Shown: positions 16,287 to 24,383, numbered from the stretch's first letter. The stretch is 64,000 nt of DNA from an uncultured Collinsella sp. (GCA_938005465.1 CALLNU010000029.1:23654-87653); one strand, 5' to 3'. Made by a program: numbers and translations. The notes: generated by a model not told the origin, from the sequence alone.

Positions 16287-16340
16287 TTTCGGTATCACGA
16301 ACATACTTTCGGTATCATTTGATACCGATATGATACCGAA
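16287..16340. promoter_or_regulatory. Cluster of four TGATACCGA boxes
   Basis: TTTCGGTATCA occurs at 16287 and 16307 and its inverse TGATACCGA at 16320 and 16331, giving a symmetric operator-like cluster. The last box overlaps the ATG of a 32-codon frame. No known gene follows, so the controlled unit is unclear. Confidence 0.55.
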
Positions 16341-16428
16341 AACATATTCGGTCCTGCTGGAGGACTTCGTACGCTACCCAACCAAGTTGCAGGTTCACGA
16401 ACTCCGTCGATCTTCCGAGCGCCCATGA
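16330..16428 (+). CDS. Possible small protein or gene remnant, 32 residues
   Basis: An ATG at 16330 opens a 32-codon frame ending at TGA 16428, beginning MIPKTYSVLLEDFVRYPTKL and continuing with a charged HELRRSSERP-like end. It sits directly inside the TGATACCGA box cluster, as expected of an autoregulated gene. The composition looks protein-like, but there is no clear ribosome binding site and the frame is very short. It may be the 5' end of a deleted gene. I do not recognise a family. The rest of 16429-16575 has only an inverted repeat with arms ATTTGCGCG/CGCGCAAAT (16435-16483). Confidence 0.3.
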   Translation: MIPKTYSVLLEDFVRYPTKLQVHELRRSSERP

Positions 16429-16575
16429 ATTCCTATTTGCGCGTCAAATCGCGTCACGTTGACACGTAAAATGTCGCGCAAATGGCGTTTTTACTTATAC
16501 GTGTCATTCTGCACGTCATATTGAAGCGATAATCCCCGCGCCGGCAGAGGGCAAAAGTGTCTCCCGTAGCGTTAG

Positions 16576-17340
16576 CTAGCAGATGACCTGCGTGTGTTCC
16601 TCGATGGCGGCACGATCCTCGGCGGTAATACCCGGCTCGCACACCACGGCGTCCAGGCTGTCCAGGCGGCAGAAGGTGTAGAAGTCGCGCTTACCAATTT
16701 TGCTAGAATCGGCGATCAGATAGCGCGAGTCGGCCTTGCTAAAGGCGAGCTGCTGGATACGGCCCTCATCCATATTGGACGTAGACACGTCGCCATCCAG
16801 AATGCCGTTGGCGCCGATAAACGCCGCGTCGATGCCCAGCGCACGCAGGGTATCCTCGGCCGTTGGTCCCACAAAAGCGGCGGTGCGGCGACGGTACATA
16901 CCGCCCACGAGGCACAGGTCACAGTCTTCGCGCGCCTCGAGCAGGTTAAACACCGAAAGCGAATTGGTCACGATGCGCAGGCGAAATGCCGGCAGCATCG
17001 AAGCCATCTGCTCAACCGTGGTGCCCGTACCCAAAAAGATGGTCGAACCCTCCTCGATGAGCTCCACAGCGCGGCGCGCGATCTGCAACTTCTCCTCGGC
17101 ATGCTTGGTACGCTTTTCGCTGTGCGAATACTCGTGGCGCAACATAGCGTGGGGACGGCCCTGCGCGCTACGGGCTCCACCGTGCACGCGCTCAATCTCA
17201 CCTAGGCTCGCAAGCTCCTCAAGATCGCGGCGGATCGTCATATCCGAGACGCCCAGTGCATCCGAAATCTCCTTGACCGAGACCGTGCCCTGCTCCTCGA
17301 GCAGCTGACGAACCTTATCCTGTCGCTCTGCCTTAATCAC
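16576..17340 (-). CDS. DeoR-family transcriptional regulator
   Basis: A 254-residue DeoR-type repressor. The winged helix-turn-helix occupies residues 5-58 (VSVKEISDALGVSDMTIRRD, then GEIERVHGGA), and the C-terminal sugar-phosphate sensor domain has the IFLGTGTT, LVGGMYRRRTAAFVG and FIGANGI motifs. Members of this family include LacR, which answers to tagatose-6-phosphate; given the lacC and LacG-like genes nearby that role is attractive but unproven. It is transcribed divergently from galM across a 206-bp gap and ends facing module 3. No operator repeat could be picked with confidence in the gap. Confidence 0.92.
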   Translation of the reverse strand: MIKAERQDKVRQLLEEQGTVSVKEISDALGVSDMTIRRDLEELASLGEIERVHGGARSAQGRPHAMLRHEYSHSEKRTKHAEEKLQIARRAVELIEEGSTIFLGTGTTVEQMASMLPAFRLRIVTNSLSVFNLLEAREDCDLCLVGGMYRRRTAAFVGPTAEDTLRALGIDAAFIGANGILDGDVSTSNMDEGRIQQLAFSKADSRYLIADSSKIGKRDFYTFCRLDSLDAVVCEPGITAEDRAAIEEHTQVIC

Positions 17341-17546
17341 GATGAATCCTCGCCGTTCTTTGCGCGCATATCATTCAAACAGTAACGAACAAATTGTATC
17401 AGACTCGTGCGCGTCAAAAATGAATGCCCGCACAGCTCCAATCATCACTTTTTTGAGAAAAATACCCTCTGCTTTAGTGGGGTGTAGTGATAATCTCGCC
17501 TGTTCGCGCTACAGTTTGTCGGAAATACCTCGATGTTAGGAACCAA

Positions 17547-18599
17547 ATGATCACTTCCGAGCTTTTCGGCACCGCGCCGTGCGGTACCCCCGTTCATCGT
17601 TACACCCTCAACGGGCCCGAGATCTGCGTTCGCATTATGGACTATGGCGCCACCGTGCTGGGTATCGATGTGCCCGACATTCCCGGCAACGTGCGCGATG
17701 TGGTGCTGGGCTTCGATAAGCTCGAGGATTACTTTGACAACCCCGCCTGCTTTGGCGCGACCATCGGCCCCGTGGCCAACCGCACCGCGGGCGCCACGAT
17801 TACCATCGACGGCACGGACTGGCATATGCCCGCCAACGAGGGCGCCAACAACCTGCACAGCGATCTTGAGCACGGTATGCATAAACGCGTGTGGGACGTT
17901 GAGCTCGACGAGGCCCATAACGCCGTGCGCATGACCACCTCGCTTGAGGATGGCGAACTGGGCCTTCCCGGCAACCGCACCTTTACGGCCGTGTTTACCG
18001 TTACACGCACCGGCGTCTTTCGCATCGAGTATGGCTGCGAGAGCGACCGCGCCACCTACGTGTCCATGACCAACCACACGTACTTTAACCTTGCCGGTCA
18101 TAACGCCGGCATGGACTGTGAGCACTTCTTTGTTGCTAACGCTGCTCACTACCTGCCCATTAACGAGCAGAACATCCCTACCGGCGAGATTGCTCCGGTC
18201 GAGGGAACACCGTTTGACTTCCGCGAGCTGCGCCCCGTCGCACCCGGCATGGAGGCCGACGACCCGCAGATTAAGCAAGCCCGTGGCTACGATCACTGCC
18301 TGTGCATCGATGGCTATCAGTACGGGCGCAACCTGCGTCGCGCCCTGCATGTTGAGGAGATGTGGACCGGCCGTGAGCTGGACTACTTCACCACCGCCCC
18401 GGGCGTGCAGCTCTACACCGGCAACTGGCTGGGCGACGAGCACGCCAAGGACGACGCCAACTATGGTTGGGGCGCCGGCTTTGCCCTCGAAGCCGAGATG
18501 TACCCCGACACGCCGCACCAGCCGCTGTTCCCGCAGGGCATTGTGGGCCCGGGTCACCCCTACAGCAATGTGATCGAGTACCACTTTATGAGGCACTAA
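17547..18599 (+). CDS. galM: Aldose 1-epimerase (galactose mutarotase)
   Basis: A 350-residue galactose mutarotase, interconverting alpha and beta anomers of free sugars in the cytoplasm. The ATG at 17547 has AGGA 7 nt upstream; a frame extension to 17487 has no such signal. Expected motifs are present: GPVANRTAGA near the start of the beta-sandwich, the catalytic histidine region NHTYFNLAGH, TAPGVQLYTGN, and the C-terminal EAEMYPDTPHQPLFP with the conserved glutamate. It stands alone after a divergent DeoR regulator and is followed by a weak hairpin (18626-18653). A role with lactose or galactoside breakdown fits the neighbouring modules. Confidence 0.92.
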   Translation: MITSELFGTAPCGTPVHRYTLNGPEICVRIMDYGATVLGIDVPDIPGNVRDVVLGFDKLEDYFDNPACFGATIGPVANRTAGATITIDGTDWHMPANEGANNLHSDLEHGMHKRVWDVELDEAHNAVRMTTSLEDGELGLPGNRTFTAVFTVTRTGVFRIEYGCESDRATYVSMTNHTYFNLAGHNAGMDCEHFFVANAAHYLPINEQNIPTGEIAPVEGTPFDFRELRPVAPGMEADDPQIKQARGYDHCLCIDGYQYGRNLRRALHVEEMWTGRELDYFTTAPGVQLYTGNWLGDEHAKDDANYGWGAGFALEAEMYPDTPHQPLFPQGIVGPGHPYSNVIEYHFMRH

Positions 18600-18925
18600 G
18601 CCCACAATGCAACATATTGCACAGCAACGCCCGCCGGCACCACCGCCGACGGGCGCTGCTTCATGCCTAAATCCTTCTTTTCGATGCCACCGAATTGGTG
18701 ACGTAACAAAACTATGCCGAATTACTACGATGAACCCACTATGTCCGACCACGCGCTGGTTTATAAAAAATTAGCAACTCGTCTACCTGCGGTTTTATTC
18801 TCTGCAAATTTGGCATGCTCGGCGATAAGCAATTCATCGTAGTAAACCGGCATAGTTTTGGCGGACAGCGCCACACAGATCCCCTACGAAGGCAAAATGA
18901 TCCGTTTTCCTCCGTCCCCAAGGGA
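18600..18925. other. Intergenic stretch with an inverted-repeat element
   Basis: The 326-bp gap contains a GC hairpin at 18626-18653 (CGCCCGCCGG with CCGACGGGCG, no clear T-run, possibly ending galM transcription) and the element at 18708-18859. No coding frame is credible. Confidence 0.6.
18708..18859. mobile_element. MITE-like inverted-repeat element, 152 bp
   Basis: Imperfect terminal repeats of 27 bp (AAAACTATGCCG at the outer ends, TACTACGATGAA at the inner ends, three mismatches) flank an AT-richer core of about 98 bp with no coding capacity. The structure fits a miniature inverted-repeat element, but no target-site duplication could be confirmed. Confidence 0.5.
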
Positions 18926-19408
18926 TCAGTTGAACAGATTGCCGATGGGGTCGGGGGCGGAACTGGGGAGATAGCGGATTTCTAGTTCTATGCCGAGCTT
19001 TTGCAGCTCTCTGAGAACAGCGACGTCTGTGTCGTCTACGGCAACTGCGGGCGTTGCGGGACGCTTGCCCTCCCCTGCCTGCATATGACCAATGCTGATC
19101 TTGGTGATCGGCACACCGCCCTTAACCAGCGCGAGCGCATCGGAGGGTGAGGCCACCATGATCAGAATCAATTGGCGAGGCGTTGCGGTATGAATGACGT
19201 CGATGGTCCTTTGCACCGAGAAAAACCGCGTCCAAACGCCTTCTGGCGCCGCCACCCTCATGGGTGCCCATTGGCGCGAATCTGCCGCGATCTCATCGTT
19301 GACGATTAGGACAAGGTTGGAACCCACGGCTTCGTTCCACAGCTCAACGTCTTGTCCGTAAATGAAACGGTCGTCGATGCGTGCGAGAAGAATCTTGGGT
19401 TGAGTCAT
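18926..19408 (-). CDS. Orphan Man-family PTS EIIB-like protein lacking the active histidine
   Basis: A 160-residue protein of the mannose/sorbose EIIB family, chosen from the ATG at 19408 to match the family N-terminus; the frame extends 17 codons further. In the active-site loop the family has RIDxRLxHGQ; here it reads RIDDRFIYGQ, so the phosphorylated histidine is Tyr17. The rest of the fold is well kept, including LVKGGVPITKISIGHMQ and the ELEIRYLP end, and it aligns over full length with the intact EIIB at 28661-29143. No EIIA, EIIC or EIID gene is adjacent. It probably cannot pass phosphate and may act as a regulator or be decaying. The codons are undamaged and there are no stops or frameshifts. 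Confidence 0.88.
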   Translation of the reverse strand: MTQPKILLARIDDRFIYGQDVELWNEAVGSNLVLIVNDEIAADSRQWAPMRVAAPEGVWTRFFSVQRTIDVIHTATPRQLILIMVASPSDALALVKGGVPITKISIGHMQAGEGKRPATPAVAVDDTDVAVLRELQKLGIELEIRYLPSSAPDPIGNLFN

Positions 19409-19565
19409 CGCTGCCCCATTCTGTTTGAGACCCGTAAGAGCAAGACATCGCGTCTCCAATATTAGTGCATTTAAAGTGAGAAAAGCCGTCAGAACACTTG
19501 CGCGGATTTGCGATGTCCCGTATCATAGACAGCCGTTGACGCCTCAGTTGCGCCATCACATGGCC

Positions 19566-19641
19566 GCCAGCGTAGCTCAGTTGGTAGAGCACCGCTCTCG
19601 TAAAGCGGGGGTCACCGGTTCGAGCCCGGTCGCTGGCTCCA
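19566..19641 (+). tRNA. tRNA-Thr (CGT anticodon)
   Basis: A complete cloverleaf: acceptor stem GCCAGCG/CGCTGGC, D-arm AGCTCAGTTGGTAGAGC, anticodon stem CCGCT/AGCGG with loop CTCGTAA (anticodon CGT, reading ACG), T-loop GGTTCGAGCCC, discriminator T and encoded CCA end. Confidence 0.97.
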
Positions 19642-19653
19642 TTGCACAAGATA

Positions 19654-19676
19654 GCCGCCTTCGGGCGGCTTTTTTG
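19654..19676 (+). terminator. Terminator of the tRNA-Thr gene
   Basis: GCCGCC-TTCG-GGCGGC with a very stable tetraloop followed by TTTTTT, 12 nt after the tRNA. Confidence 0.92.
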
Positions 19677-19741
19677 TTGCTGATTTCGGGCGCGCTTCCG
19701 CCAATCCAAGCACAACGCCGCCGGAAACTCTCCTACTCAAC

Positions 19742-19790
19742 AAAAGCCCCGCCAACCGCAATCCCCAAAGGAACCGCGTTCAGCGGGGCC
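19742..19790 (-). terminator. Probable terminator of the YhcH-like gene
   Basis: On the minus strand GCCCCGC pairs with GCGGGGC across a partly paired loop and is followed by TTTTG, about 60 nt past the stop. Confidence 0.6.
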
Positions 19791-19849
19791 CAAGCGAGCT
19801 CCCCCAAGGGATAACGCTCGCAACACGAACAGCTCAGCCGAGCAGCGCG

Positions 19850-20323
19850 CTACTCCTCCCAGTAAGCATCTGCAAGCAGCTTAAAGCAAATCTTCTTGAC
19901 CGGCTGCGCGCCATCGCCCTGGAACTCGAGCGTGGGCATGTGAGGCTCGCCGGCAACAAACAGCGCAAACTTGTCGTCAGCAAGATCGCCGGCGATCGAG
20001 GCGTCGGAATCGACCAGATCGTAGTCGTCCTTCTCGTCAAACTCCTGGACCAGCGTCAAGCTGCCCGTGGCAACCTTAAAGGCCTCGCGACCCTCGACGT
20101 CGATCTGCAGGTCGTGATAGCGCTGATGCGTCTCATAGTGAGCCTCGGCTTCGGGACGCGTCGTGGGAGCCATGACGTTCGCAAAGACCTTGTCGCCCAG
20201 AATCGGATGGCTGCCGACCTCGAGCTTCGCCGGATCGTTCTCCTCGAGCCAGTCGATCAGCACGTCGAGGCCCTTGAGCATTCCACGGTACTCCTCGATA
20301 TCGCCCAATGCACCGTAAATCAT
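19850..20323 (-). CDS. YhcH/YjgK/YiaL family protein
   Basis: A 157-residue cupin-fold protein of the YhcH/TabA/EbgC group. It starts with the typical MIYGALGDI and has the central HYETHQRYHDLQIDVEG histidine/glutamate cluster and the LFVAGEPHMPTL strand that form the metal-containing pocket. E. coli YhcH (NanQ) speeds anomer conversion of sialic acid, and EbgC accompanies a beta-galactosidase, so a sugar-anomerase role fits this carbohydrate region. The start is the only plausible ATG. It lies just downstream of lacC and a nagA remnant on the same strand, so may belong to that transcript. Confidence 0.88.
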   Translation of the reverse strand: MIYGALGDIEEYRGMLKGLDVLIDWLEENDPAKLEVGSHPILGDKVFANVMAPTTRPEAEAHYETHQRYHDLQIDVEGREAFKVATGSLTLVQEFDEKDDYDLVDSDASIAGDLADDKFALFVAGEPHMPTLEFQGDGAQPVKKICFKLLADAYWEE

Positions 20324-20355
20324 CTAAATCCCCTCTCGGATCGTTTCTTTGGCGG

Positions 20356-20520
20356 CTACTCGGCAAACGCATTACCGACGCTGTTGCCACCCACATGCGT
20401 CTCGACCAGGGTAAGGTCGGGATTGAACACGACAGTGTCGGCGTCGCGCCCCGGCATAATGCTACTGCACTTGTCGTCGACATGAGCTGGCAACCGATGC
20501 CGGGGCCGCAGCACAAGCTC
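20356..20520 (-). pseudogene. Remnant of a second nagA (C-terminal end only)
   Basis: Directly after the lacC stop codon and in the same frame, 54 codons end in a stop at 20356. Their last 42 residues (HVDDKCSSIMPGRDADTVVF, then LTLVETHVGGNSVGNAFAE) match the C-terminus of the intact NagA encoded at 23214-24383 with only a few differences. No start codon or catalytic part is present. The fragment is most simply explained as what remains of a nagA paralogue after a deletion that joined lacC to its tail. Confidence 0.85.
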
Positions 20521-21456
20521 CTACAGCTCGGTCACGACAACGCCGTTGTAAACCTCGTCCCAACGATCCATAACCAAGTGGCCAGTCATGGGATCCATGG
20601 CATTGAGCTTGCCGCAGGTGTTGGCGGTACGCAGCACCGTCTCGTCGTCGGCTCCGGCAGCAGTCGCATGTGCGAAGCCGGCAATGGTCGAATCGCTAGA
20701 GCCCGTAGCGTTAACGGCGGGAATATCGGGGGTCTTGGCGCGGAACGCACGGCCGTTATGGAAACCAACGGAGCCGGCAGCGCCCATAGATACGACGACC
20801 CAGGGGATATCGGAGAAGCGGGCGTCAGAGGCGAGCGCGGAACGGAGCTCGTCCACATCGTCGGTGGTAAAGCTCGTGCCCAGAAGGCCGTTAATTTCGG
20901 TCAGGTTAGGCTTAACCAGCTCAGGCTTGACCTCGGACTTGAGCGCAGCCTCGAGCGAGGCGCCCGAGGTATCGAGCAGCACCTTGGCGCCGGCGTTCTC
21001 TGCAATGCCCGTGATCTTAGCGTAGTAGTCCGCCTCGACGCCGCGGGGCAGCGAACCCGAGATGGTAACGACATCGGCCTTGCTCGCAAGCTCGGCGAAC
21101 TTGGCGGTAAAGGCATCGAGCTCCTCGGGGGCAATCGTCGGGCCGCTCTCGAGCAGCTCGGTCTGGTTGCCGGCGTGGAGGATGTTGAGACAAATGCGAG
21201 TCTCGCCCTTGATGGGCACAAAATCATTCTTAATGCCGTTAGCATCCATGAGCTCGGCCATATAGGCGCCCATATGACCACCAAGCAAGCCGGTTGCCAC
21301 GACATCGTCGCCCAGCTGGCCCAGGACGCGGGCCACGTTGAGGCCCTTACCGCCGGCGGTCTTTTCGGGCGTCACGCGGTTGACGTCGTCGATAATGAGC
21401 TCATCGAGCTGATAGCGCGTATCGACGGACGGGTTCATCGTAACGGTGAGGATCAT
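20521..21456 (-). CDS. lacC: Tagatose-6-phosphate kinase (PfkB family)
   Basis: A 311-residue PfkB-family sugar kinase from the ATG at 21456, which has AAGGAG 7 nt upstream. It begins MILTVTMNPSVDTRYQLDEL with the family signature KTAGGKGLNVARVL, followed by GETRICLNILHAGNQTE and VVTISGSLPRG, and ends near the C-terminal ATP/anion-hole region with NATGSSDSTIAGF. The catalytic base Asp is kept, although the usual GxGD reads GSSD. As I recall LacC from lactic bacteria, the match is close, including the C-terminal MTGHL, so I favour tagatose-6-phosphate kinase over 1-phosphofructokinase. It would convert tagatose-6-phosphate, from AgaS or from galactose-6-phosphate, to the 1,6-bisphosphate. LacX-like mutarotase is directly upstream on the same strand. 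No lacA, lacB or lacD is in the window. Confidence 0.87.
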   Translation of the reverse strand: MILTVTMNPSVDTRYQLDELIIDDVNRVTPEKTAGGKGLNVARVLGQLGDDVVATGLLGGHMGAYMAELMDANGIKNDFVPIKGETRICLNILHAGNQTELLESGPTIAPEELDAFTAKFAELASKADVVTISGSLPRGVEADYYAKITGIAENAGAKVLLDTSGASLEAALKSEVKPELVKPNLTEINGLLGTSFTTDDVDELRSALASDARFSDIPWVVVSMGAAGSVGFHNGRAFRAKTPDIPAVNATGSSDSTIAGFAHATAAGADDETVLRTANTCGKLNAMDPMTGHLVMDRWDEVYNGVVVTEL

Positions 21457-21515
21457 TTCTAGCTCCTTATCTCGCAGGCTCCTTATGCCTTGCAAAACGA
21501 ATTGGCTACATGCGA

Positions 21516-22397
21516 CTACAGAATCTCGATTGTGAACGAGCGCGCGATGGTTTCTTTGGGCTTGGTGATAAGGCAGCCGCGCTTGTGCTCAAGCACGTCG
21601 TCCTCATCGGAGCAGGTCGAAAGACCGCCCCAGGGCTCAACTGCCACAAAATCACCCTCGGGCTTGCTCCACACAATGAGGTACGGGAAGCCCTCAAAGC
21701 TCAGGCGAACACCCTTGTCCTCGCCCTTTTTGGAAAGCGTGACCTGACGGCTCTCGAGCACGTCAAAGATGGTCTCCGCAAAATCGAAGAGCTCATGTGA
21801 CAGAGGCAGCGTCTTTCCCACCATGGGGTTCTTGGAGCGGTTGGTCACGTCAATCAAGCCAGTCGAGGGGACGGCAGTGCAAAGCTCAGCAGCCTCGTCT
21901 TTCTCAAAACGCAACTCGTAGTCCGTATAGGCCTCGCCCTCATCGAGCGGGCACCTAAAGCCGGGGTGTCCACCGATAAAGAAAGGCATGTCCTCGGTGC
22001 CCTCGTTGGTAACCTCATAGGAGACGCGCACGGCGGCGTCCTCGAGCGTATAGCGGGCGACAAGCTTAAACGGATACGGATAATCGCTCAGCAGCGCGGC
22101 GTTATCCTCCGAAGCCAGGCACATCGCCAGCTCGTTCTCGCTCTGGCTCAGCAGCTTCCACTCCTGTTTGCGCGCAAACCCATGGCGGGCGAGCTTCACA
22201 TGATGTCCGGCAAACGTCATGGCGCTGTTATCGCGCAAACCTCCGCAAATCGGGAAGCAAATCGGTGCCTGGCCGGACCACACGGCGGGATCGCCCTGCC
22301 ACAAGTACTCGCGACCTCCAGCCTCAATCGAGGTAAACGAACCACCGGCCGTGGAGACCTTGATAGAAATCGAATCGTTGGAGAGAGCGTATTCCAT
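21516..22397 (-). CDS. LacX-like aldose 1-epimerase family protein
   Basis: A 293-residue protein of the aldose-1-epimerase-like fold, LacX branch. The ATG at 22397 has AAAGGAT 6 nt upstream; the frame runs open for a further 45 codons without support. Motifs include CFPICGGLRDNS, HGFARKQEW with the conserved histidine, FFIGGHPGFRCPL with the second histidine, and VEPWGGLSTCSDEDD. LacX proteins accompany the tagatose-6-phosphate pathway in lactic bacteria; a mutarotase function is assumed but not well documented. It lies 59 bp before lacC in the same direction, so both are probably cotranscribed, and is divergent from the flavodoxin gene. Confidence 0.87.
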   Translation of the reverse strand: MEYALSNDSISIKVSTAGGSFTSIEAGGREYLWQGDPAVWSGQAPICFPICGGLRDNSAMTFAGHHVKLARHGFARKQEWKLLSQSENELAMCLASEDNAALLSDYPYPFKLVARYTLEDAAVRVSYEVTNEGTEDMPFFIGGHPGFRCPLDEGEAYTDYELRFEKDEAAELCTAVPSTGLIDVTNRSKNPMVGKTLPLSHELFDFAETIFDVLESRQVTLSKKGEDKGVRLSFEGFPYLIVWSKPEGDFVAVEPWGGLSTCSDEDDVLEHKRGCLITKPKETIARSFTIEIL

Positions 22398-22553
22398 TGT
22401 CCATCCTTTCGAACAACTGCTTTTTGCTCGCAAGAACCCGTCTCGGCCCTGACCAAAGGACAAACCCGCACGTTCATCGATGCGTCCGGTTTCCCAGCCA
22501 TGCAACGGGGTACCATACAGACATTGATGCAATTACAGCTGAAAGGCCTTCTT

Positions 22554-23138
22554 ATGCGAACCATCATCCTTTATGCCTCACACCACCACGGCAATACGAA
22601 AAAGCTCGTGGACGCCATCGTCGAGGCGCACCCCGAGATCGATACCCTCGACGTGAAGTCACTCGGTAAAAACGAGTACCCCGACCTGCACGAATACCAT
22701 CTGATCGGTGTCGCCACGGGCATCTATTACTCCGAGATCGACAAGGACATGGCACGCGTGCTCACGAACGTGCTGCAGCCGCAGGACAAGGTGTTTGGCC
22801 TTATGACCTACGGTGGCAAAAACAAGTGGTACGGCAAGGATATCGATGGCATCTGCCGCATGAGGCAGGCCATCTTTATGGGCGTCTACGGCTGTCCCGG
22901 CTTTGATACGTGGGGGCCGTTCAAACTCACCGGCGGCGTCCAGAAGGGACACCCGACCGCTGAGGAAATTAAGGGCGCCGTCGACTTCTTCGACAAGATC
23001 GAAGACGAGTATGGCGACATCATCGTCGAAGAGTACGCCAAGCGCGAGAAGCGTCTAGCATACGAAAAGGAGCATCCCGCGGGGGGTCTTGTGGCCGGCG
23101 TCAAGCGCACGGCAAAGAAGATCGTTAACAAGCTGTAA
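22554..23138 (+). CDS. Flavodoxin-domain protein
   Basis: A 194-residue flavodoxin-like protein. The N-terminal motif ILYASHHHGNTKKL (residues 5-18) is the FMN-phosphate loop, with histidines in place of the usual Thr/Ser-Gly-residues, and the fold continues through GVATGIYYSEID and FGLMTYGG. The C-terminal 50 residues are lysine/glutamate-rich and helical. The ATG at 22554 has AAAGG 8 nt upstream; the frame extends far 5' antisense to the mutarotase gene and is not real there. It is a single-gene unit ended by a good terminator, role unknown beyond probable electron transfer. Confidence 0.85.
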   Translation: MRTIILYASHHHGNTKKLVDAIVEAHPEIDTLDVKSLGKNEYPDLHEYHLIGVATGIYYSEIDKDMARVLTNVLQPQDKVFGLMTYGGKNKWYGKDIDGICRMRQAIFMGVYGCPGFDTWGPFKLTGGVQKGHPTAEEIKGAVDFFDKIEDEYGDIIVEEYAKREKRLAYEKEHPAGGLVAGVKRTAKKIVNKL

Positions 23139-23168
23139 CTGTTAAGGTGCTTTTGAGCGTTTAACCCA

Positions 23169-23208
23169 TACGGCGGGTCCGAGCAGATTCGGGCCCGCCG
23201 TCTTTTTC
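23169..23208 (+). terminator. Terminator after the flavodoxin gene
   Basis: TACGGCGGG pairs with CCCGCCGT, extended by CCGA/TCGG, and is followed by CTTTTTC. It lies between two convergent genes. Confidence 0.85.
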
Positions 23209-23213
23209 TATCG

Positions 23214-24383
23214 TTAATCGGTAAAGGCGTTGCCGACGCTCTGGCCGCCAACATACGTCTCGACGAGGGTGAGCTCATGGTCGAACACGACAAAGTCGGC
23301 GTCGCGACCCGGCATGATGCTGCCGCACTTATCCTCGATGTGCGCAGAGCGAGCCGGCACCTCGGTTGCCATGCGAATGGCGATATCAGCGCTGGCGATG
23401 CCCCAATCGACAATGTTCTTGACGCCCTGGGCAAGCGTGAGCACCGAGCCGGCAATGCTTTTGCCGTCGGCGAGCCAGCACAGGTTGTCCTTCATGATGA
23501 CGTCCATGCCACCACTGGTGTAGCTGCCCTCGGGCATGCCGCCGCAGCCCAGGCAGTCGGTGATGAGCACCGTGTGCTGCCAGCCCTTTGCCTGCAGCAG
23601 TGCCTTGATGGCGGCAGGGTTTACGTGCTTGCCGTCACAGATGATCTCGGCGTAGGTCTCGGGCGTGGACATGGCAGCACCCACGACACCGGGCTCACGG
23701 TGATGCAGACCGCGCTGGCCGTTATAGGTATGCGTAAAGCAGCTGGCACCGGCATTGATAGCGGCGATGCACTCATCGTAGGTGGCGTCGGAGTGACCGA
23801 TGCTGGTCACCACGCCCTTGGCGTTCAGAGCAGCCGCATAAGCAGCGGCACCGTCGCGCTCGGCGGCCATGGCGCTCTTAACGATGCGACCGCCCGCAGC
23901 CTCCTGCCACTGGTCGAAAACCTCCTCGGAGGGGTCAATCAGGTAAGCGGGGTTCTGCGCGCCCACGTGCTTCATGGTAAAGAAGGGGCCCTCCAGGTAG
24001 ATGCCCTGAATGCGGGCACCGCAGAAGTCGGGGCCGCGGCCCTCGTCCGCCTTGGCGATAGCAGCGCAGGCGTCCTTGATCTGTTCGACGCCATCGGTGA
24101 ACGTCGTGGGCAGCCAGCTGGTGGTACCGCGACGGGCGAGCTCGGTCGAGCTGATATCGATGCCCACGGGATCATTATCGGTAGTTGAGTGGTTGTAGAA
24201 GCCATGGATGTGAGTATCGACCATACCCGGTGCGATCCACGACCCCGTGTAGTCCTTAATCTCGCAAGAGGGCTCGTCGGCCTGCCAGGCGCCAAAGACG
24301 CCATCCTCGACCATAAGATAGCCGCCCAGTTGCGGGCCTGCCGGCAAGAAGAACTTGTCAGCCTTAATTGCGTACGTGCTCAT
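23214..24383 (-). CDS. nagA: N-acetylglucosamine-6-phosphate deacetylase
   Basis: A 389-residue amidohydrolase that deacetylates GlcNAc-6-phosphate or, in aga-type clusters, GalNAc-6-phosphate. The ATG at 24383 has AAGGAG 5 nt upstream; a GTG two codons earlier is too near it. Key motifs: DTHIHGF (metal-binding), YLEGPFFTMKHVGAQNP (metal Glu), SIGHSDATY and THTYNGQRGLHHREPG (histidines), and LITDCLGCGG (catalytic Asp). Length is usual for the family. It follows agaS on the same strand but a terminator lies between them, so it has its own transcript or depends on readthrough. A 3' fragment of a related gene survives at 20356-20520. Confidence 0.94.
   Translation of the reverse strand: MSTYAIKADKFFLPAGPQLGGYLMVEDGVFGAWQADEPSCEIKDYTGSWIAPGMVDTHIHGFYNHSTTDNDPVGIDISSTELARRGTTSWLPTTFTDGVEQIKDACAAIAKADEGRGPDFCGARIQGIYLEGPFFTMKHVGAQNPAYLIDPSEEVFDQWQEAAGGRIVKSAMAAERDGAAAYAAALNAKGVVTSIGHSDATYDECIAAINAGASCFTHTYNGQRGLHHREPGVVGAAMSTPETYAEIICDGKHVNPAAIKALLQAKGWQHTVLITDCLGCGGMPEGSYTSGGMDVIMKDNLCWLADGKSIAGSVLTLAQGVKNIVDWGIASADIAIRMATEVPARSAHIEDKCGSIMPGRDADFVVFDHELTLVETYVGGQSVGNAFTD

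Noticed and set aside
16454..16642. A 62-residue minus-strand frame overlapping the deoR end
   Set aside because: It overlaps a confirmed gene in another frame and has no ribosome binding site or recognisable motif.
20133..20516. A 127-residue minus-strand protein between lacC and the YhcH-like gene
   Set aside because: It is in a different frame from the recognisable NagA-like remnant and overlaps the YhcH-like gene; no family features.
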